From assembly GCF_019090095.1 (NCBI RefSeq), contig NZ_JAGQFP010000002.1, positions 620,001-684,000 on the forward strand: DNA of 64,000 nucleotides. Direction: 5' to 3'. A program made the translations under genes and the position numbers. Below the pieces are notes generated by a model, which was not told the origin of the DNA, did not search any database, and saw only the letters and a list, made by a program, of their open reading frames with translations. The DNA is from Stutzerimonas stutzeri. Its GTDB lineage: Bacteria; Pseudomonadota; Gammaproteobacteria; Pseudomonadales; Pseudomonadaceae. Of this stretch, positions 9,254 to 18,748 are shown piece after piece (within the stretch, counting starts at the first letter, position 1; every line of letters begins with the position of its first letter).

Positions 9254-9540
9254 GACGGTTCCTGCGGCTAATCAGCTGGTCGAATAGTGCTTATGGTGAG
9301 CGTCACCTGTGCCGCGTGCAACGGCAGGTGACCGTGCGTGCGGAGGGGCCGGATCGAGACGGGGTATCGCTCGGGCGGCCTGGGCTCATGGGCCCGCCGG
9401 GGGATGGCGGCGAGGAATGGGCCGATTCTACGCCCGGCCGCGGCACTGCGAAAGGTTGATGGTCGGGGTCGGCGGGTTGCCGGCGCGGTCGTCGAGGTGG
9501 ATGTCGCTTTCACATCCACCGTGTGCGTCCCGCGTTCGCC

Positions 9541-10737
9541 TCAGCTGTTCGGCAGGATCCGGCAGGTGATGCTCTTGATATAGCGCGTCTCGGGAATCGC
9601 CGGGTGCACCGGATGGTCCGGGCCCTGGCTGCCGCGTTCCAGCAGCTGGATGTTGCGGTCCAGATGACGGGCGCTGCCGAGCAGGATGTTCTGCAGATCG
9701 TCCTCGGGCAGGTGCATGGAGCAGGACGCGCTGACCAGGATGCCGTCCTTGTTGAGCAGGCGCATGGCTTGCTCGTTGAGGCGGCGGTAGGCGGCTTCGC
9801 CGTTCTTGAGGTCCTTCTTGCGCTTGATGAAGGCTGGCGGGTCGGTGATGACCACGTCGAAGCGCTCCTCGGCGTTCTTCAGCTCCTTCATCGCCTCGAA
9901 GGCATCGCCTTCGACGCAGGTCATCTTTTCAGCGACGCCATTGAGCGCCGCGTTACGCTCGACCCCGTCGAGGGCGAAGCCCGAGGCGTCGACACAGAAC
10001 ACCTCACTGGCGCCAAACGCGGCGGCCTGTACGCCCCAGCCGCCGATGTAGCTGAACAGATCCAGCACGCGCTTGCCCTTGACGTAGGGTGCCAGCCGCG
10101 CGCGGTTCATCCGGTGGTCGTAGAACCAGCCGGTTTTCTGGCCTTGCAGCACAGGCGCTTCGAACTTCACGCCGTTCTCTTCCAGGGCCACCCACTCGGG
10201 GACGACCCCGAAGGCGGTATCGACGTAACGCTCCAGGCCCTCGGCGTCCCGCGCGCTGGAGTCGTTCTTCCACAGTACGCCACGCGGCTTGAGTACCTGC
10301 ACCAGGGCTTCGAGCACCGCGTCCTTGTTGCGCTCCATGGTGGCGGAGGCCAGCTGGACCACCAGGTGATCGTGGAAACGGTCTACCACCAGCCCTGGCA
10401 ACAGGTCCGAGTCGCCATAGATCAAGCGGTAGCAGGGCTGATCGAACAGGCGTTCACGCAGCGACAGGGCGACCTGGATGCGGTGCACCAGCAGCGACTT
10501 GTCCAGGCTGTGCTTGAGATCGCGCGACAGCAGGCGGGCGCAGATCAGGTTGTTCGGCGAGACGCCGACGATGCCCAGCGGTTTGCCGCCCGCCGCTTCG
10601 AGGATGGCCTGGTCGCCCGCGGCGAAACCGCTCAGCGGCGTGGCCGCGGTGTCCACCTCGTTGCTATAGACCCACAGGTGCCCCGCGCGCAGGCGGCGAT
10701 CGGCGTTGGCTTTGAGACGCAGGCTGGGCAGGGTCAT
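9541..10737 (-). CDS. rlmI: 23S rRNA (cytosine-1962-C5) methyltransferase-type enzyme
   Basis: A 398-residue class I SAM methyltransferase of the RlmI/YccW family, expected to methylate 23S rRNA. An N-terminal PUA domain (about 1-75, LRLKANADRRLRAGHLWVYS) is followed by an EEHEAD-like middle and the Rossmann methyltransferase. Motif I reads VLDLFSYIGGWGV, motif IV TDPPAF and motif VI SASCS, whose Cys is characteristic of m5C methyltransferases. The start ATG 10737 fits the family. The gene stands alone, with a REP-bearing gap upstream. The name is by family; related paralogues in Pseudomonas may modify another site. Confidence 0.88.
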   Translation of the reverse strand: MTLPSLRLKANADRRLRAGHLWVYSNEVDTAATPLSGFAAGDQAILEAAGGKPLGIVGVSPNNLICARLLSRDLKHSLDKSLLVHRIQVALSLRERLFDQPCYRLIYGDSDLLPGLVVDRFHDHLVVQLASATMERNKDAVLEALVQVLKPRGVLWKNDSSARDAEGLERYVDTAFGVVPEWVALEENGVKFEAPVLQGQKTGWFYDHRMNRARLAPYVKGKRVLDLFSYIGGWGVQAAAFGASEVFCVDASGFALDGVERNAALNGVAEKMTCVEGDAFEAMKELKNAEERFDVVITDPPAFIKRKKDLKNGEAAYRRLNEQAMRLLNKDGILVSASCSMHLPEDDLQNILLGSARHLDRNIQLLERGSQGPDHPVHPAIPETRYIKSITCRILPNS

Positions 10738-10860
10738 TGGGAGGGCTCCGGGAAAAGGGCGGGATTATAAGGGGGACGGAAGATAAAAGCGCGGAGCAAG
10801 CAGGGGTTCGGACGGATCAAGGGTTCGGCTCGGGCACCGATGGAACCGCAGCTTCGTTGT

Positions 10861-10886
10861 GGTGGATCGATGGAGCGTGATCCACC
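10861..10886. repeat. Short hairpin repeat
   Basis: GGTGGATC ... GATCCACC, an 8-bp perfect stem with a 10-base loop, followed by CTACG. It sits in the rlmI-pfpI gap beside a REP pair and resembles dispersed hairpin repeats of Pseudomonas. Copy number elsewhere is unknown. Confidence 0.6.
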
Positions 10887-10920
10887 CTACGTTTCTCCGG
10901 GCTCCAGACTTCCAGCCCAC

Positions 10921-10999
10921 CTGTAGGAGCAGGCTCTGCCTGCGACCCGCTCGACCAGGAGCCGTGTCCGATCGCAGGTAGAGCCGGCTCCTACGGGCG
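10921..10999. repeat. Inverted REP pair (second REP type)
   Basis: CTGTAGGAGCAGGCTCTGCC at 10921-10940 continues to TGCGAC. The inverse TCGCAGGTAGAGCCGGCTCC begins at 10972 and runs to TACGGGCG by 10999. The two halves are separated by about 25 bp, as in REPIN doublets. The core (TGTAGGAGC...) differs from the GGGAGCGG type at 6.8-7.3 kb, so two REP families are present in the window. Confidence 0.8.
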
Positions 11000-11021
11000 C
11001 GAAGCCTGCGGCCGCTTCTTT

Positions 11022-11561
11022 CTACACCGCCAGTGCCTTGATCAGGGCGTCACTGAACGCGGGGATATCGTCCGGTTTGCGGCTGCTGATCAGGTGGCCA
11101 TCGACCACCACCTGCTCGTCGACCCAGTTGGCGCCGGCGTTTTTCAGATCGTCGGTCAGCGAGGGCCAGCTGGTCATGCGCTTGCCTTTGACCAGGTCGG
11201 CGGAGGCCAGCAGCCAGGCGCCATGGCAAATGACGGCGATGGTCTTGTTCGCGCGCGCAGCGTCACGCACCAGCTCCTGGGCCATGTCATCGGTGCGGAT
11301 GATGTCGGAGTTGACCACGCCGCCGGGCAGCAGCACCGCGTCGTAATCCTCCATGCGGAGGGTGTCGAAGGTCTTGTCGACATGAAACTTGCTGGCCGGG
11401 GTGGTGTGATTCCAGCCGGTCACCTCGCCATTCTTGGCCGAAACGATGTGGACGGTGGCGCCCTTCTCCTCGAGTGCTTCCTTGGGCCCGGTCAATTCCA
11501 CCTGCTCGAAGCCGTCGGTAACCAGCGCCGCAACGCGTTTGCCTTTGAGTGACTCTGCCAT
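11022..11561 (-). CDS. pfpI: PfpI/DJ-1 family cysteine amidase-like protein
   Basis: A 179-residue class I glutamine amidotransferase-like protein of the DJ-1/PfpI superfamily. The nucleophile elbow VICHGAW places Cys112 and His113, with Glu19 (GFEQVE) as the usual third residue. The LLPGGV loop at about 77-82 is also typical. Relatives are described as proteases, chaperones or methylglyoxal deglycases, and the real activity is uncertain. The P. aeruginosa homologue named pfpI has been linked to stress resistance. The gene is divergent from mutM across a 243-bp gap in which no further gene is seen. Confidence 0.88.
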   Translation of the reverse strand: MAESLKGKRVAALVTDGFEQVELTGPKEALEEKGATVHIVSAKNGEVTGWNHTTPASKFHVDKTFDTLRMEDYDAVLLPGGVVNSDIIRTDDMAQELVRDAARANKTIAVICHGAWLLASADLVKGKRMTSWPSLTDDLKNAGANWVDEQVVVDGHLISSRKPDDIPAFSDALIKALAV

Positions 11562-11804
11562 GTTCGTCCTCCTCGTCGTTTCAAGAGCGCCCAGATCGGC
11601 GCTACTTGAAATCCGACCATGTTCTCGGCCAAAGTTCGCACCCTTCGGCCGCGGCGATGCGCTCAGCGTCTGCCCCTTGATGTGGTCAGCATCCTGCGTG
11701 GTCGTCCTGCACGACTGCCGTTCGGCCCCGGCGAACCGGAAGCGGGCTGACGCCGCCTCGCCCGTCCTGATAAGGTCATCTCCGGTTCATTGCCCATAGC
11801 GTCC

Positions 11805-12617
11805 ATGCCCGAACTTCCTGAAGTCGAAACCACCCGCCGCGGGATCGAGACCCATCTGGTCGACCAGCGTGTCAGCCGTGTCATCGTCCGCGAACGACGC
11901 CTGCGCTGGCCCATTCCGGACGATCTCGATGTGCGCCTGTCAGGGCAGCGCATCCTGGCGGTGGAGCGGCGCGCCAAATACCTGCTGATTCGCGCTGAAG
12001 TGGGCACTCTGATCGCCCATCTCGGCATGTCCGGCAGCCTGCGGCTGGTACCGGCGGACCTGCCGGCGGCCAAGCACGAACACGTCGACATCGTCCTCGA
12101 GTCGGGCATGGCGCTGCGCTACACCGATCCGCGCCGTTTCGGCGCGCTGCTCTGGAGCGAGGATCCGCTGAGCCACGTGCTGCTGGCCAACCTGGGCCCC
12201 GAGCCGCTCAGCGACGCCTTCGATGGCGAGCGTCTGTACCAGCTGTCGCGCGGGCGGAGCATGGCGATCAAGCCGTTCATCATGGATAACGCGGTGGTGG
12301 TGGGCGTCGGCAACATCTATGCGAGCGAAGCGTTGTTCGCGGCGGGGATCGATCCGCGCCGGGCCGCGGGCGCGGTGTCGCGGGCGCGCTATCTGAAGCT
12401 GGCGATCGAGACCAAGCGCATCCTGGCGTATGCCATCGAGCGCGGCGGCACGACCCTGCGCGATTTCGTCGGCGGCGACGGCAAGCCTGGTTACTTCCAG
12501 CAGGAGCTGTTCGTCTACGGGCGAGCCGGCGAGTTCTGCCGGCAGTGTGGCTCGACCTTGCGCGACATTCGCCTGGGGCAGCGAGCCAGCGTTTACTGCG
12601 GCCGCTGCCAGCGTTGA
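11805..12617 (+). CDS. mutM: Formamidopyrimidine-DNA glycosylase
   Basis: A 270-residue bifunctional glycosylase/AP lyase that removes 8-oxoguanine and formamidopyrimidines in base-excision repair. The mature N-terminus [13 protein letters not shown] carries catalytic Pro1 and Glu2. The C-terminal zinc finger uses CRQC and CGRC. The frame opens at 11790, but the start must be ATG 11805, because the proline after the initiator Met is the nucleophile. Internal landmarks include GRLHLGM-type HLGMSGSLR and the [10 protein letters not shown] helix-turn-helix region. No operon partner is apparent; the next gene follows after 113 bp on the same strand. Confidence 0.97.
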   Translation: MPELPEVETTRRGIETHLVDQRVSRVIVRERRLRWPIPDDLDVRLSGQRILAVERRAKYLLIRAEVGTLIAHLGMSGSLRLVPADLPAAKHEHVDIVLESGMALRYTDPRRFGALLWSEDPLSHVLLANLGPEPLSDAFDGERLYQLSRGRSMAIKPFIMDNAVVVGVGNIYASEALFAAGIDPRRAAGAVSRARYLKLAIETKRILAYAIERGGTTLRDFVGGDGKPGYFQQELFVYGRAGEFCRQCGSTLRDIRLGQRASVYCGRCQR

Positions 12618-12730
12618 GGCGGCCACTGCGCAGGCATTGACGGCGTTCACGATCAATAAGTGGCCGCCGCTGCTATAGTGACCGGCACAACAATCATCTG
12701 CCTCGTTTCGCCCAGTTGAAGGACCACACC

Positions 12731-13072
12731 ATGAATCTGTTTCGCTCCACTGCTGTCGTCTTGGCCCTGACCACTGGTCTGCTGGCGGTTCCCGCTCAGG
12801 CGCAGTCCGTGCAGCAGAACGCCAGCGGCGATCCCATGTACACCGTCGAGGCGCCCAAGGCCTTTTCCATCGTCGGCGATCTGTTTATCGCACGCCCGCT
12901 GTTGATCGCCGCAACGGCCATCGGCGCCGGTCTGTTCGTGGTCAGCCTGCCGTTCAGCGCCATGGGCGGCGGCATCAAGGAAACCGGTAAGGCGCTGGTC
13001 GTCGAGCCCGGCGCCGCCGCCTTCGCCCGTTGCCTGGGATGCACCCGCGTCGGTTACAACCGCCAGGACTGA
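12731..13072 (+). CDS. Small exported protein, conserved in Pseudomonas, function unknown
   Basis: A 113-residue protein with a signal peptide ([18 protein letters not shown], cleavage probably after AQA at about 24), one further hydrophobic segment (about residues 57-75), and a C-terminal tail with a CLGC pair. Similar Pseudomonas proteins are loosely called multidrug transporters in databases, without evidence I can see here. The frame could open with TTG at 12716. ATG 12731, preceded by GAAGGA, gives the proper signal peptide. It is probably a single-gene unit, closed by a GC-rich hairpin at 13114-13148. Confidence 0.65.
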   Translation: MNLFRSTAVVLALTTGLLAVPAQAQSVQQNASGDPMYTVEAPKAFSIVGDLFIARPLLIAATAIGAGLFVVSLPFSAMGGGIKETGKALVVEPGAAAFARCLGCTRVGYNRQD

Positions 13073-13113
13073 GCCAGGCCTCGCGCTGACCGGAGCGCGA
13101 TAAGCACTACCCG

Positions 13114-13148
13114 CACGGCTCCGCCGCCTTCGCGCGCGCGGAGCCGTG
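13114..13148 (+). terminator. Hairpin after the small exported protein
   Basis: CACGGCTCCGC / GCGGAGCCGTG forms an 11-bp perfect stem with a 13-base loop 42 bp after the stop. The tail is only moderately T-rich (GTCGTTTC, then a longer T-run about 17 bases on), so termination efficiency is uncertain. Confidence 0.55.
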
Positions 13149-13293
13149 TCGTTTCTGAGGTTTGCTTTTTTTGCGATACCAGCGCTGACCGAAGGCGGCG
13201 GGCCGGAGCGCTCAGGTCTTGGTATCGCTGGCTGGTCGCGTGGTGCGGCTGAGGATGCAGGTCGGCCGCGTTGCGAAGTGATGCCGGTTGCCG

Positions 13294-13314
13294 GGCTCAC
13301 CGCAGCGGTGAGCC
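13294..13314 (-). terminator. Hairpin downstream of the ferredoxin gene
   Basis: GGCTCACCGC-A-GCGGTGAGCC is a 10-bp perfect inverted repeat starting 15 bp after the ferredoxin stop on the minus strand. It has no T-run, so it may serve as a weak terminator or 3'-end stabiliser. Confidence 0.45.
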
Positions 13315-13328
13315 GCGCACGTCGCCGA

Positions 13329-14304
<976 letters not shown>

Positions 14305-15900
14305 TCAAGGATTTTTCAATCGTTCGGCCAGTTGACTGGAGAGCTTCGCGGTCAGGCCGTAGATGGACAGCTGCGGGTTGGCGCCGATACTGGTCGGAAA
14401 CAACGAGCCGTCATGGATCGACAGGTTGGCCAGTTGTTGGTGCCGCCCGAGGCTGTCGGTCACCGCCTGGCGCGGATCTTCACCCATGGCGCAACCGCCC
14501 ATGACATGGGCGCTGCCGAGCCGGGTGCGATAGCGCTCGAGCTTTAGTCCATCGATCAATTGGCGCGCTTGCGCGAGGCGGGTGACGTACTCGGCGTCAC
14601 TGTGCAGCGGCAGGACCGCTTTGGCCCCGGCCGCAAACTGAATCTCGGCCATGCTGTGATACGCACGGCGGATGCCGTCCCAGGTGTAGTCGGTCATTCG
14701 ATAATCGAGCGTCGGCGAGCCGTCGCTGCGCAGCTGAACCTGGCCCTCCGCGCTGTCCGGGTGAAAGCCATCGCGCATCAGCGCGATCATCGCATTGGTG
14801 TGGGGTAACTGTTCCATTCGCAGGGCGTTGTCGACGCCGAAGCGCCCGAGCAGCGTCGCCGCCAGGGCCGGGTGCACGGGCGGCACCTCGAGCTTGTAGG
14901 ACATCCGCCCGCGCGCGCCGTCGCGCCACTGGAAATGATCGGAATAGATCGATTGGGGGGCGCCGTAGAAGGGGTTGATCACCGCCTCGAATTGCGCCGC
15001 CGAGAAATTCACCAGGTGCAGGAAGGTACGCTTGCCGAGCCGCTGATGTGGGTCGGGTGCATCCGAGCGCAGCAGGATGGCCGGCGTGTTGATGCCACCG
15101 CCGGCAAGGATGTAGTGCCGCGCACGGACCCGGATCCGCCGTCCGGTCGGTGTGACGCACAGCGGGTCCATGGCCACGCACTCCAGCGCCGTCACCCGGT
15201 CGTGCTCGATCACCAGGCGGTCGGCTCGGGTCAGGTAGAGCACTTCGCCACCGGCCTCCAGCATGGCCGGGATCGTCGTCACCAGCATCGACTGCTTGGC
15301 GTTGGTCGGGCAGCCCATGCCGCAGTAGCCCAGGTTCCAGCAGCCGCGCACGTTGCGCGGTATCACCGCCCAGCTGTAACCGAGCGCCTCGCAGCCGTCT
15401 CGGATCACCTGGTTGTTGGCGTTGGGCGGCAATGGCCAGCGCTCGACACCCAGGCGCTGCTCCATCCGCTCGAACCAGGGCGCCAGATCCTGCTCGGAAA
15501 GCCCTCGGACGTCGTGCTCGCGGGCCCAGTGCTCGAGGGTGGCGGGGGGCGTGCGAAAGCTCGAGGTCCAGTTCACCAGGGTCGATCCGCCCACTGCACG
15601 GCCTTGCAGAATGGTGATGGCGCCGTCGTGGCTGGTGCGGCCGATAGCCTCCTGATAGAGCGAGGCGTAGGCGGTCGGCTCCTGCATATCGAAGTCGCGG
15701 CTGCTGCGCAGCGGTCCTTCCTCGATCAGCAGCACCCGGTAACCCGCCGCGCTGAGGATTTCCGCGCTGGTAGCGCCACCGGCCCCGCTGCCGACGATGG
15801 CAATGTCGGCCTCGAGGGTGGCGTCGTGCTCGAGTCGCGATCCATCGTGAATCTTCCAGCCGCGGGCGATACCTTCGGCAATCGGGTCGGGAACGGGCAT
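14305..15900 (-). CDS. GMC family FAD-dependent oxidoreductase
   Basis: A 531-residue flavoprotein of the glucose-methanol-choline family. The FAD-binding GSGAGG is at residues 37-42. The family also shows RAVGGSTLVNW, CGMGC, the HVMGGCAMG segment that holds the active-site His in relatives, and a C-terminal GANPQLSIYGLTAKLS. This clade includes dehydrogenases of long-chain or cyclic alcohols that pass electrons to a small Tat-exported partner or the quinone pool. AAGGAG 6 bases before ATG 15900 sets the start. It is the last gene of a three-gene unit with the Tat protein (39 bp upstream) and the aldehyde dehydrogenase, which suggests alcohol > aldehyde > acid oxidation. The substrate is unknown. 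Confidence 0.9.
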   Translation of the reverse strand: MPVPDPIAEGIARGWKIHDGSRLEHDATLEADIAIVGSGAGGATSAEILSAAGYRVLLIEEGPLRSSRDFDMQEPTAYASLYQEAIGRTSHDGAITILQGRAVGGSTLVNWTSSFRTPPATLEHWAREHDVRGLSEQDLAPWFERMEQRLGVERWPLPPNANNQVIRDGCEALGYSWAVIPRNVRGCWNLGYCGMGCPTNAKQSMLVTTIPAMLEAGGEVLYLTRADRLVIEHDRVTALECVAMDPLCVTPTGRRIRVRARHYILAGGGINTPAILLRSDAPDPHQRLGKRTFLHLVNFSAAQFEAVINPFYGAPQSIYSDHFQWRDGARGRMSYKLEVPPVHPALAATLLGRFGVDNALRMEQLPHTNAMIALMRDGFHPDSAEGQVQLRSDGSPTLDYRMTDYTWDGIRRAYHSMAEIQFAAGAKAVLPLHSDAEYVTRLAQARQLIDGLKLERYRTRLGSAHVMGGCAMGEDPRQAVTDSLGRHQQLANLSIHDGSLFPTSIGANPQLSIYGLTAKLSSQLAERLKNP

Positions 15901-15939
15901 CGGTTCTCCTTGATGCAAGCGGCGTGTTCAGCCAGTCGG

Positions 15940-16488
15940 CTAGACGGTTGGCGGGCCGGGATAGCCGCAATGCGCCCAGGACTCCGGACGGCCATACCAG
16001 GCCATCAGGATCATCTGCTGGAGCGAGGCATGCCCCTGTCGGAACAGGTCGATCGAGCTGTGCTCCCAACGCTGCAGAAATGCCGTCACTTCGTCATCCT
16101 GCGCCTGCTCCCAACCGCCCCAGATGCCCGTCGACGGACCGCGGGTGAGCGGCAGCGACAGCAGGTCGAACAACTGCCGGACCTGCTGCGCGACCGCCGG
16201 TGACAGGCGGGCCAGGCCTTGGTCGAGGCTCGCCAGCGTGCCTTGAACGGCACCGGGCAGGCTGGCGGGAGCCGTTGCGCCCTCGAGCATCACTGCAGCG
16301 ATACGCCGTAGCATCGGCAGGTCACTGTCGCGCAGTTGCACGAATCCCCGGGCCGGGTGATCGGCGCTGCAGCCGGCGAGGCTGCCGAGCAGGCCGGCAC
16401 CGGCAAGGGCGACGCTGCCGAACAGGCCGATGCGAAGCAGGCGGCGGCGAGAAACCAGGTTGTCGCCAGTCATCGTTTCGAAGGGCAT
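15940..16488 (-). CDS. Tat-exported small subunit, gluconate-2-dehydrogenase subunit 3-like
   Basis: A protein of about 182 residues with an N-terminal twin-arginine signal (SRRRLLRIG, then a hydrophobic Ala/Gly/Leu stretch ending LAGC). The Cys there could be a lipobox, making a Tat lipoprotein. The remainder is helical and Trp-rich near the C-terminus (GIWGGWEQ, MAWYGRPESWAHCGYPGP), as in small subunits that accompany GMC dehydrogenases. The start is ambiguous: TTG 16503 overlaps the dehydrogenase stop, ATG 16488 and ATG 16473 follow, and none has a good ribosome site. ATG 16488 is a compromise. It lies between the aldehyde dehydrogenase and the GMC oxidoreductase genes. Confidence 0.75.
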   Translation of the reverse strand: MPFETMTGDNLVSRRRLLRIGLFGSVALAGAGLLGSLAGCSADHPARGFVQLRDSDLPMLRRIAAVMLEGATAPASLPGAVQGTLASLDQGLARLSPAVAQQVRQLFDLLSLPLTRGPSTGIWGGWEQAQDDEVTAFLQRWEHSSIDLFRQGHASLQQMILMAWYGRPESWAHCGYPGPPTV

Positions 16489-16499
16489 GGCCGCGCGAC

Positions 16500-17930
16500 T
16501 CAACGTACGAAGAGCTTGTAGATGAGCTTCTGCAATGCCTTGCCGTAGGGTGGATAGATCACGCTGGCCGCATTGAAGCGCTGCTTGACGAAAACGCCCT
16601 TGGCCTTGCTGAAGGTCAGGAAGCCGTCTCGCCCATGGTAATGCCCCATCCCGGACGGGCCGATGCCGCCAAATGGCAGATCGTCCTGCGCCACATGCAG
16701 CAACGTGTCGTTGAGGCAGACTCCGCCGGAATGAGTGTGCCGCAGCACTCGGCGCTGCTCGGCCTTGTCGTAGCCGAAGTAATACAACGCCAGCGGACGC
16801 GGCCGCGCAGTGACGTAGGCGAGCGCCTGGTCGATCCCGTCGTAGGGCACCACCGGCAGCAGCGGGCCGAAGATTTCATCCTGCATGACCTGCATGTCGT
16901 CGCTCACCTCGAGCAGCACATGCGGTGCCATGCGCCGCTGCTCGCCTGGTTCATGCAGTGCTACCACGCGGGCGCCCTTGGCCCGGGCGTCGTCCAGGTA
17001 AGCCTGCAGGCGCGCATGCTGTCGACGGTTGATGATGGCGGTGTAGTCCGGGTTGTCTTCCAGCTGTGGATAGAAACGTCGCACCGCCTTGGCGTAGGCC
17101 TCGACAAAGCCATCGATGCGCGATCGCGGCACCAGCACGTAATCCGGGGCGACACAGGTCTGGCCTGCATTGAGTGTCTTGCCGAAGGCGATGCGCTCGG
17201 CGGCGTCGGCCAGCGGCACGTCGGCCGACACGATCGCCGGAGACTTGCCGCCCAGTTCGAGGGTCACGGGCGTGAGATGCTCCGCGGCGGCGCGCATCAC
17301 CTGGCGACCCACGCTGGTGCTGCCGGTGAACAGCAAATGGTCGAAGGGCAGCTGCGAGAACGCGACCGCGGTGTCGACGTCGCCGAGGACCACCGCGACC
17401 TGATCCTCGGGAAAGATCTGCGCCAGCAGGTCCTTGAGCAGCGCGCCGGTCAGCGGCGTGGCCTCGCTCATCTTCAGCATGATCCGGTTGCCCGCCGCCA
17501 GCGCACCGATCATCGGGCCGATGGCGAGATACAGGGGATAGTTCCAGGGAACGATGATGCCGACCACCCCCAGCGGCTGATAGACCACGCGGGCGCTGGC
17601 CGGCTGGAAGGCCAGGCCGACCCGCCGCCGGGACGGAGCCATCCAGCGCCGCAGATGGCGCTTGGCATGCCGAATGCCATGCAGGCTGGGCATGATTTCC
17701 GCCAGCCGCGTTTCGTCTGCCGAGCGGTTGCCGAAGTCCTCGCTTATCACGTCGATCAGAACTTGCTGGTGGCCGGCAAGCAGGTCGTGCAGCGCTTCCA
17801 GCCACTGCAGGCGGTCCTCGGCGCAAGGGCTGGGCGCGGCCTGGAATGCCTGACGCTGCCTTTCGAACAGGGTTTGCAGGCGGTCGATTTCGAGGCTGGG
17901 CTGATTGGCATGAGGGGCATCGGCAAGCAT
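16500..17930 (-). CDS. Aldehyde dehydrogenase (coniferyl-aldehyde-dehydrogenase-like)
   Basis: A 476-residue NAD(P)-dependent aldehyde dehydrogenase that oxidises an aldehyde to the acid. The general base is in LELGGKSPA (Glu225) and the catalytic Cys259 in NAGQTCVAP. The NYPLYL and PWNYP motifs of the cofactor site are present (GIIVPWNYPLYLAIGP, about 130-145). The short length and hydrophobic C-terminus resemble the class 3/fatty-aldehyde and coniferyl-aldehyde branch. First gene of the operon, it starts 33 bp from a perfect operator-like palindrome and is divergent from a TetR gene. That implies substrate-responsive control of the three-gene set. Substrate remains inferred. Confidence 0.9.
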   Translation of the reverse strand: MLADAPHANQPSLEIDRLQTLFERQRQAFQAAPSPCAEDRLQWLEALHDLLAGHQQVLIDVISEDFGNRSADETRLAEIMPSLHGIRHAKRHLRRWMAPSRRRVGLAFQPASARVVYQPLGVVGIIVPWNYPLYLAIGPMIGALAAGNRIMLKMSEATPLTGALLKDLLAQIFPEDQVAVVLGDVDTAVAFSQLPFDHLLFTGSTSVGRQVMRAAAEHLTPVTLELGGKSPAIVSADVPLADAAERIAFGKTLNAGQTCVAPDYVLVPRSRIDGFVEAYAKAVRRFYPQLEDNPDYTAIINRRQHARLQAYLDDARAKGARVVALHEPGEQRRMAPHVLLEVSDDMQVMQDEIFGPLLPVVPYDGIDQALAYVTARPRPLALYYFGYDKAEQRRVLRHTHSGGVCLNDTLLHVAQDDLPFGGIGPSGMGHYHGRDGFLTFSKAKGVFVKQRFNAASVIYPPYGKALQKLIYKLFVR

Positions 17931-17962
17931 GGTGCGATCCGGGCAGGTGACAGCCGATGGTT

Positions 17963-17980
17963 TTAGAGTAATGACTCTAA
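17963..17980. promoter_or_regulatory. Palindromic operator between the dehydrogenase operon and tetR
   Basis: TTAGAGT-AATG-ACTCTAA is a perfect 7-bp inverted repeat. It is AT-rich against a GC-rich background and placed 33 bp from the aldehyde dehydrogenase start and 78 bp from the TetR-family start. Size and position fit a TetR dimer site controlling both divergent transcripts. Confidence 0.75.
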
Positions 17981-18058
17981 TCTGTCAAACCTGTGCGCGT
18001 CCCGAGCGGGCAGGTTACCTTTGCGGTCTCCGTTTCAGCGTACCGAACACAATTCCGC

Positions 18059-18748
18059 ATGACCGCCAAATCAAGTACCCGCGAGCGCATCCTGCAAGCC
18101 AGCCTGGAGCTGTTCAACGCCAGCGGCGAGCGCAGCGTGACCACCAACCATATCGCCGCGCACCTGGCGATATCGCCGGGCAACCTCTATTACCACTTCC
18201 GCAACAAGCAGATGATCATCGCCGAGCTGTTCGAGCGCTACGAGGCGAATGTCGATGGCTTCCTGCAACTGCCGGAAGGCCGCGCGTTGACCATCGAGGA
18301 CAAGGCTCGCTACCTCGAGGCGCTGCTGTCGGCGATGTGGGACTACCGCTTCCTGCATCGCGATCTGGAGCACCTGCTCAGCAGCGATGCTCAGCTGGCC
18401 GAGCGTTATCGGCTGTTCGCCCAGCGCCATCTGCTCAGTGCGCGACGCATCTACCAGGGGTTCGTGGACGCCGGCATGCTCGAGATGACCGCGCCTCAAG
18501 TGGAGGCGTTGGCAGTCAATGCCTGGATCATCATGACGTCCTGGGTACAGTTCCTCTGCAGCTTGCACGGCGCCCCGGACCAGGTACTCGACAGAGGCAT
18601 GTTGCGCCGCGGCATTTACCAGTTGCTGGCGCTGGAGCAGGGCTTCGTGACGCCGCCGTGGCGCCCGGCCGTGGCGCGCCTGCTGGCGCAACTGGACGGA
18701 GCGACGATCATCCAGGACGATGCGTCGTCATCGTCCGCACGGCTCTAG
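18059..18748 (+). CDS. TetR family transcriptional regulator
   Basis: A 229-residue regulator with an N-terminal TetR DNA-binding domain (residues about 7-55; helix-turn-helix near TTNHIAAHLAISPGNLYYHF). The rest is a helical ligand/dimer domain with many Trp and Leu. The frame extends to 17993, but MTAKSSTRERIL at 18059 is the natural start of the domain. It is divergent from the aldehyde dehydrogenase operon with an 18-bp palindrome between, so it probably represses that operon and itself. The ligand may be the aldehyde or alcohol substrate, or its CoA or acid product. Convergent with the YheT hydrolase, overlapping by 4 bp. Confidence 0.88.
   Translation: MTAKSSTRERILQASLELFNASGERSVTTNHIAAHLAISPGNLYYHFRNKQMIIAELFERYEANVDGFLQLPEGRALTIEDKARYLEALLSAMWDYRFLHRDLEHLLSSDAQLAERYRLFAQRHLLSARRIYQGFVDAGMLEMTAPQVEALAVNAWIIMTSWVQFLCSLHGAPDQVLDRGMLRRGIYQLLALEQGFVTPPWRPAVARLLAQLDGATIIQDDASSSSARL

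Noticed and set aside
7559..9271. 570-codon open frame antisense to ilvD
   Set aside because: Product is Gly/Val/His/Gln-rich with no motif; ilvD on the other strand has every catalytic motif.
14597..16069. 490-codon open frame overlapping the GMC oxidoreductase gene
   Set aside because: Pro/Arg/Ala-rich shifted-frame translation; the FAD-binding protein in the other frame is intact.
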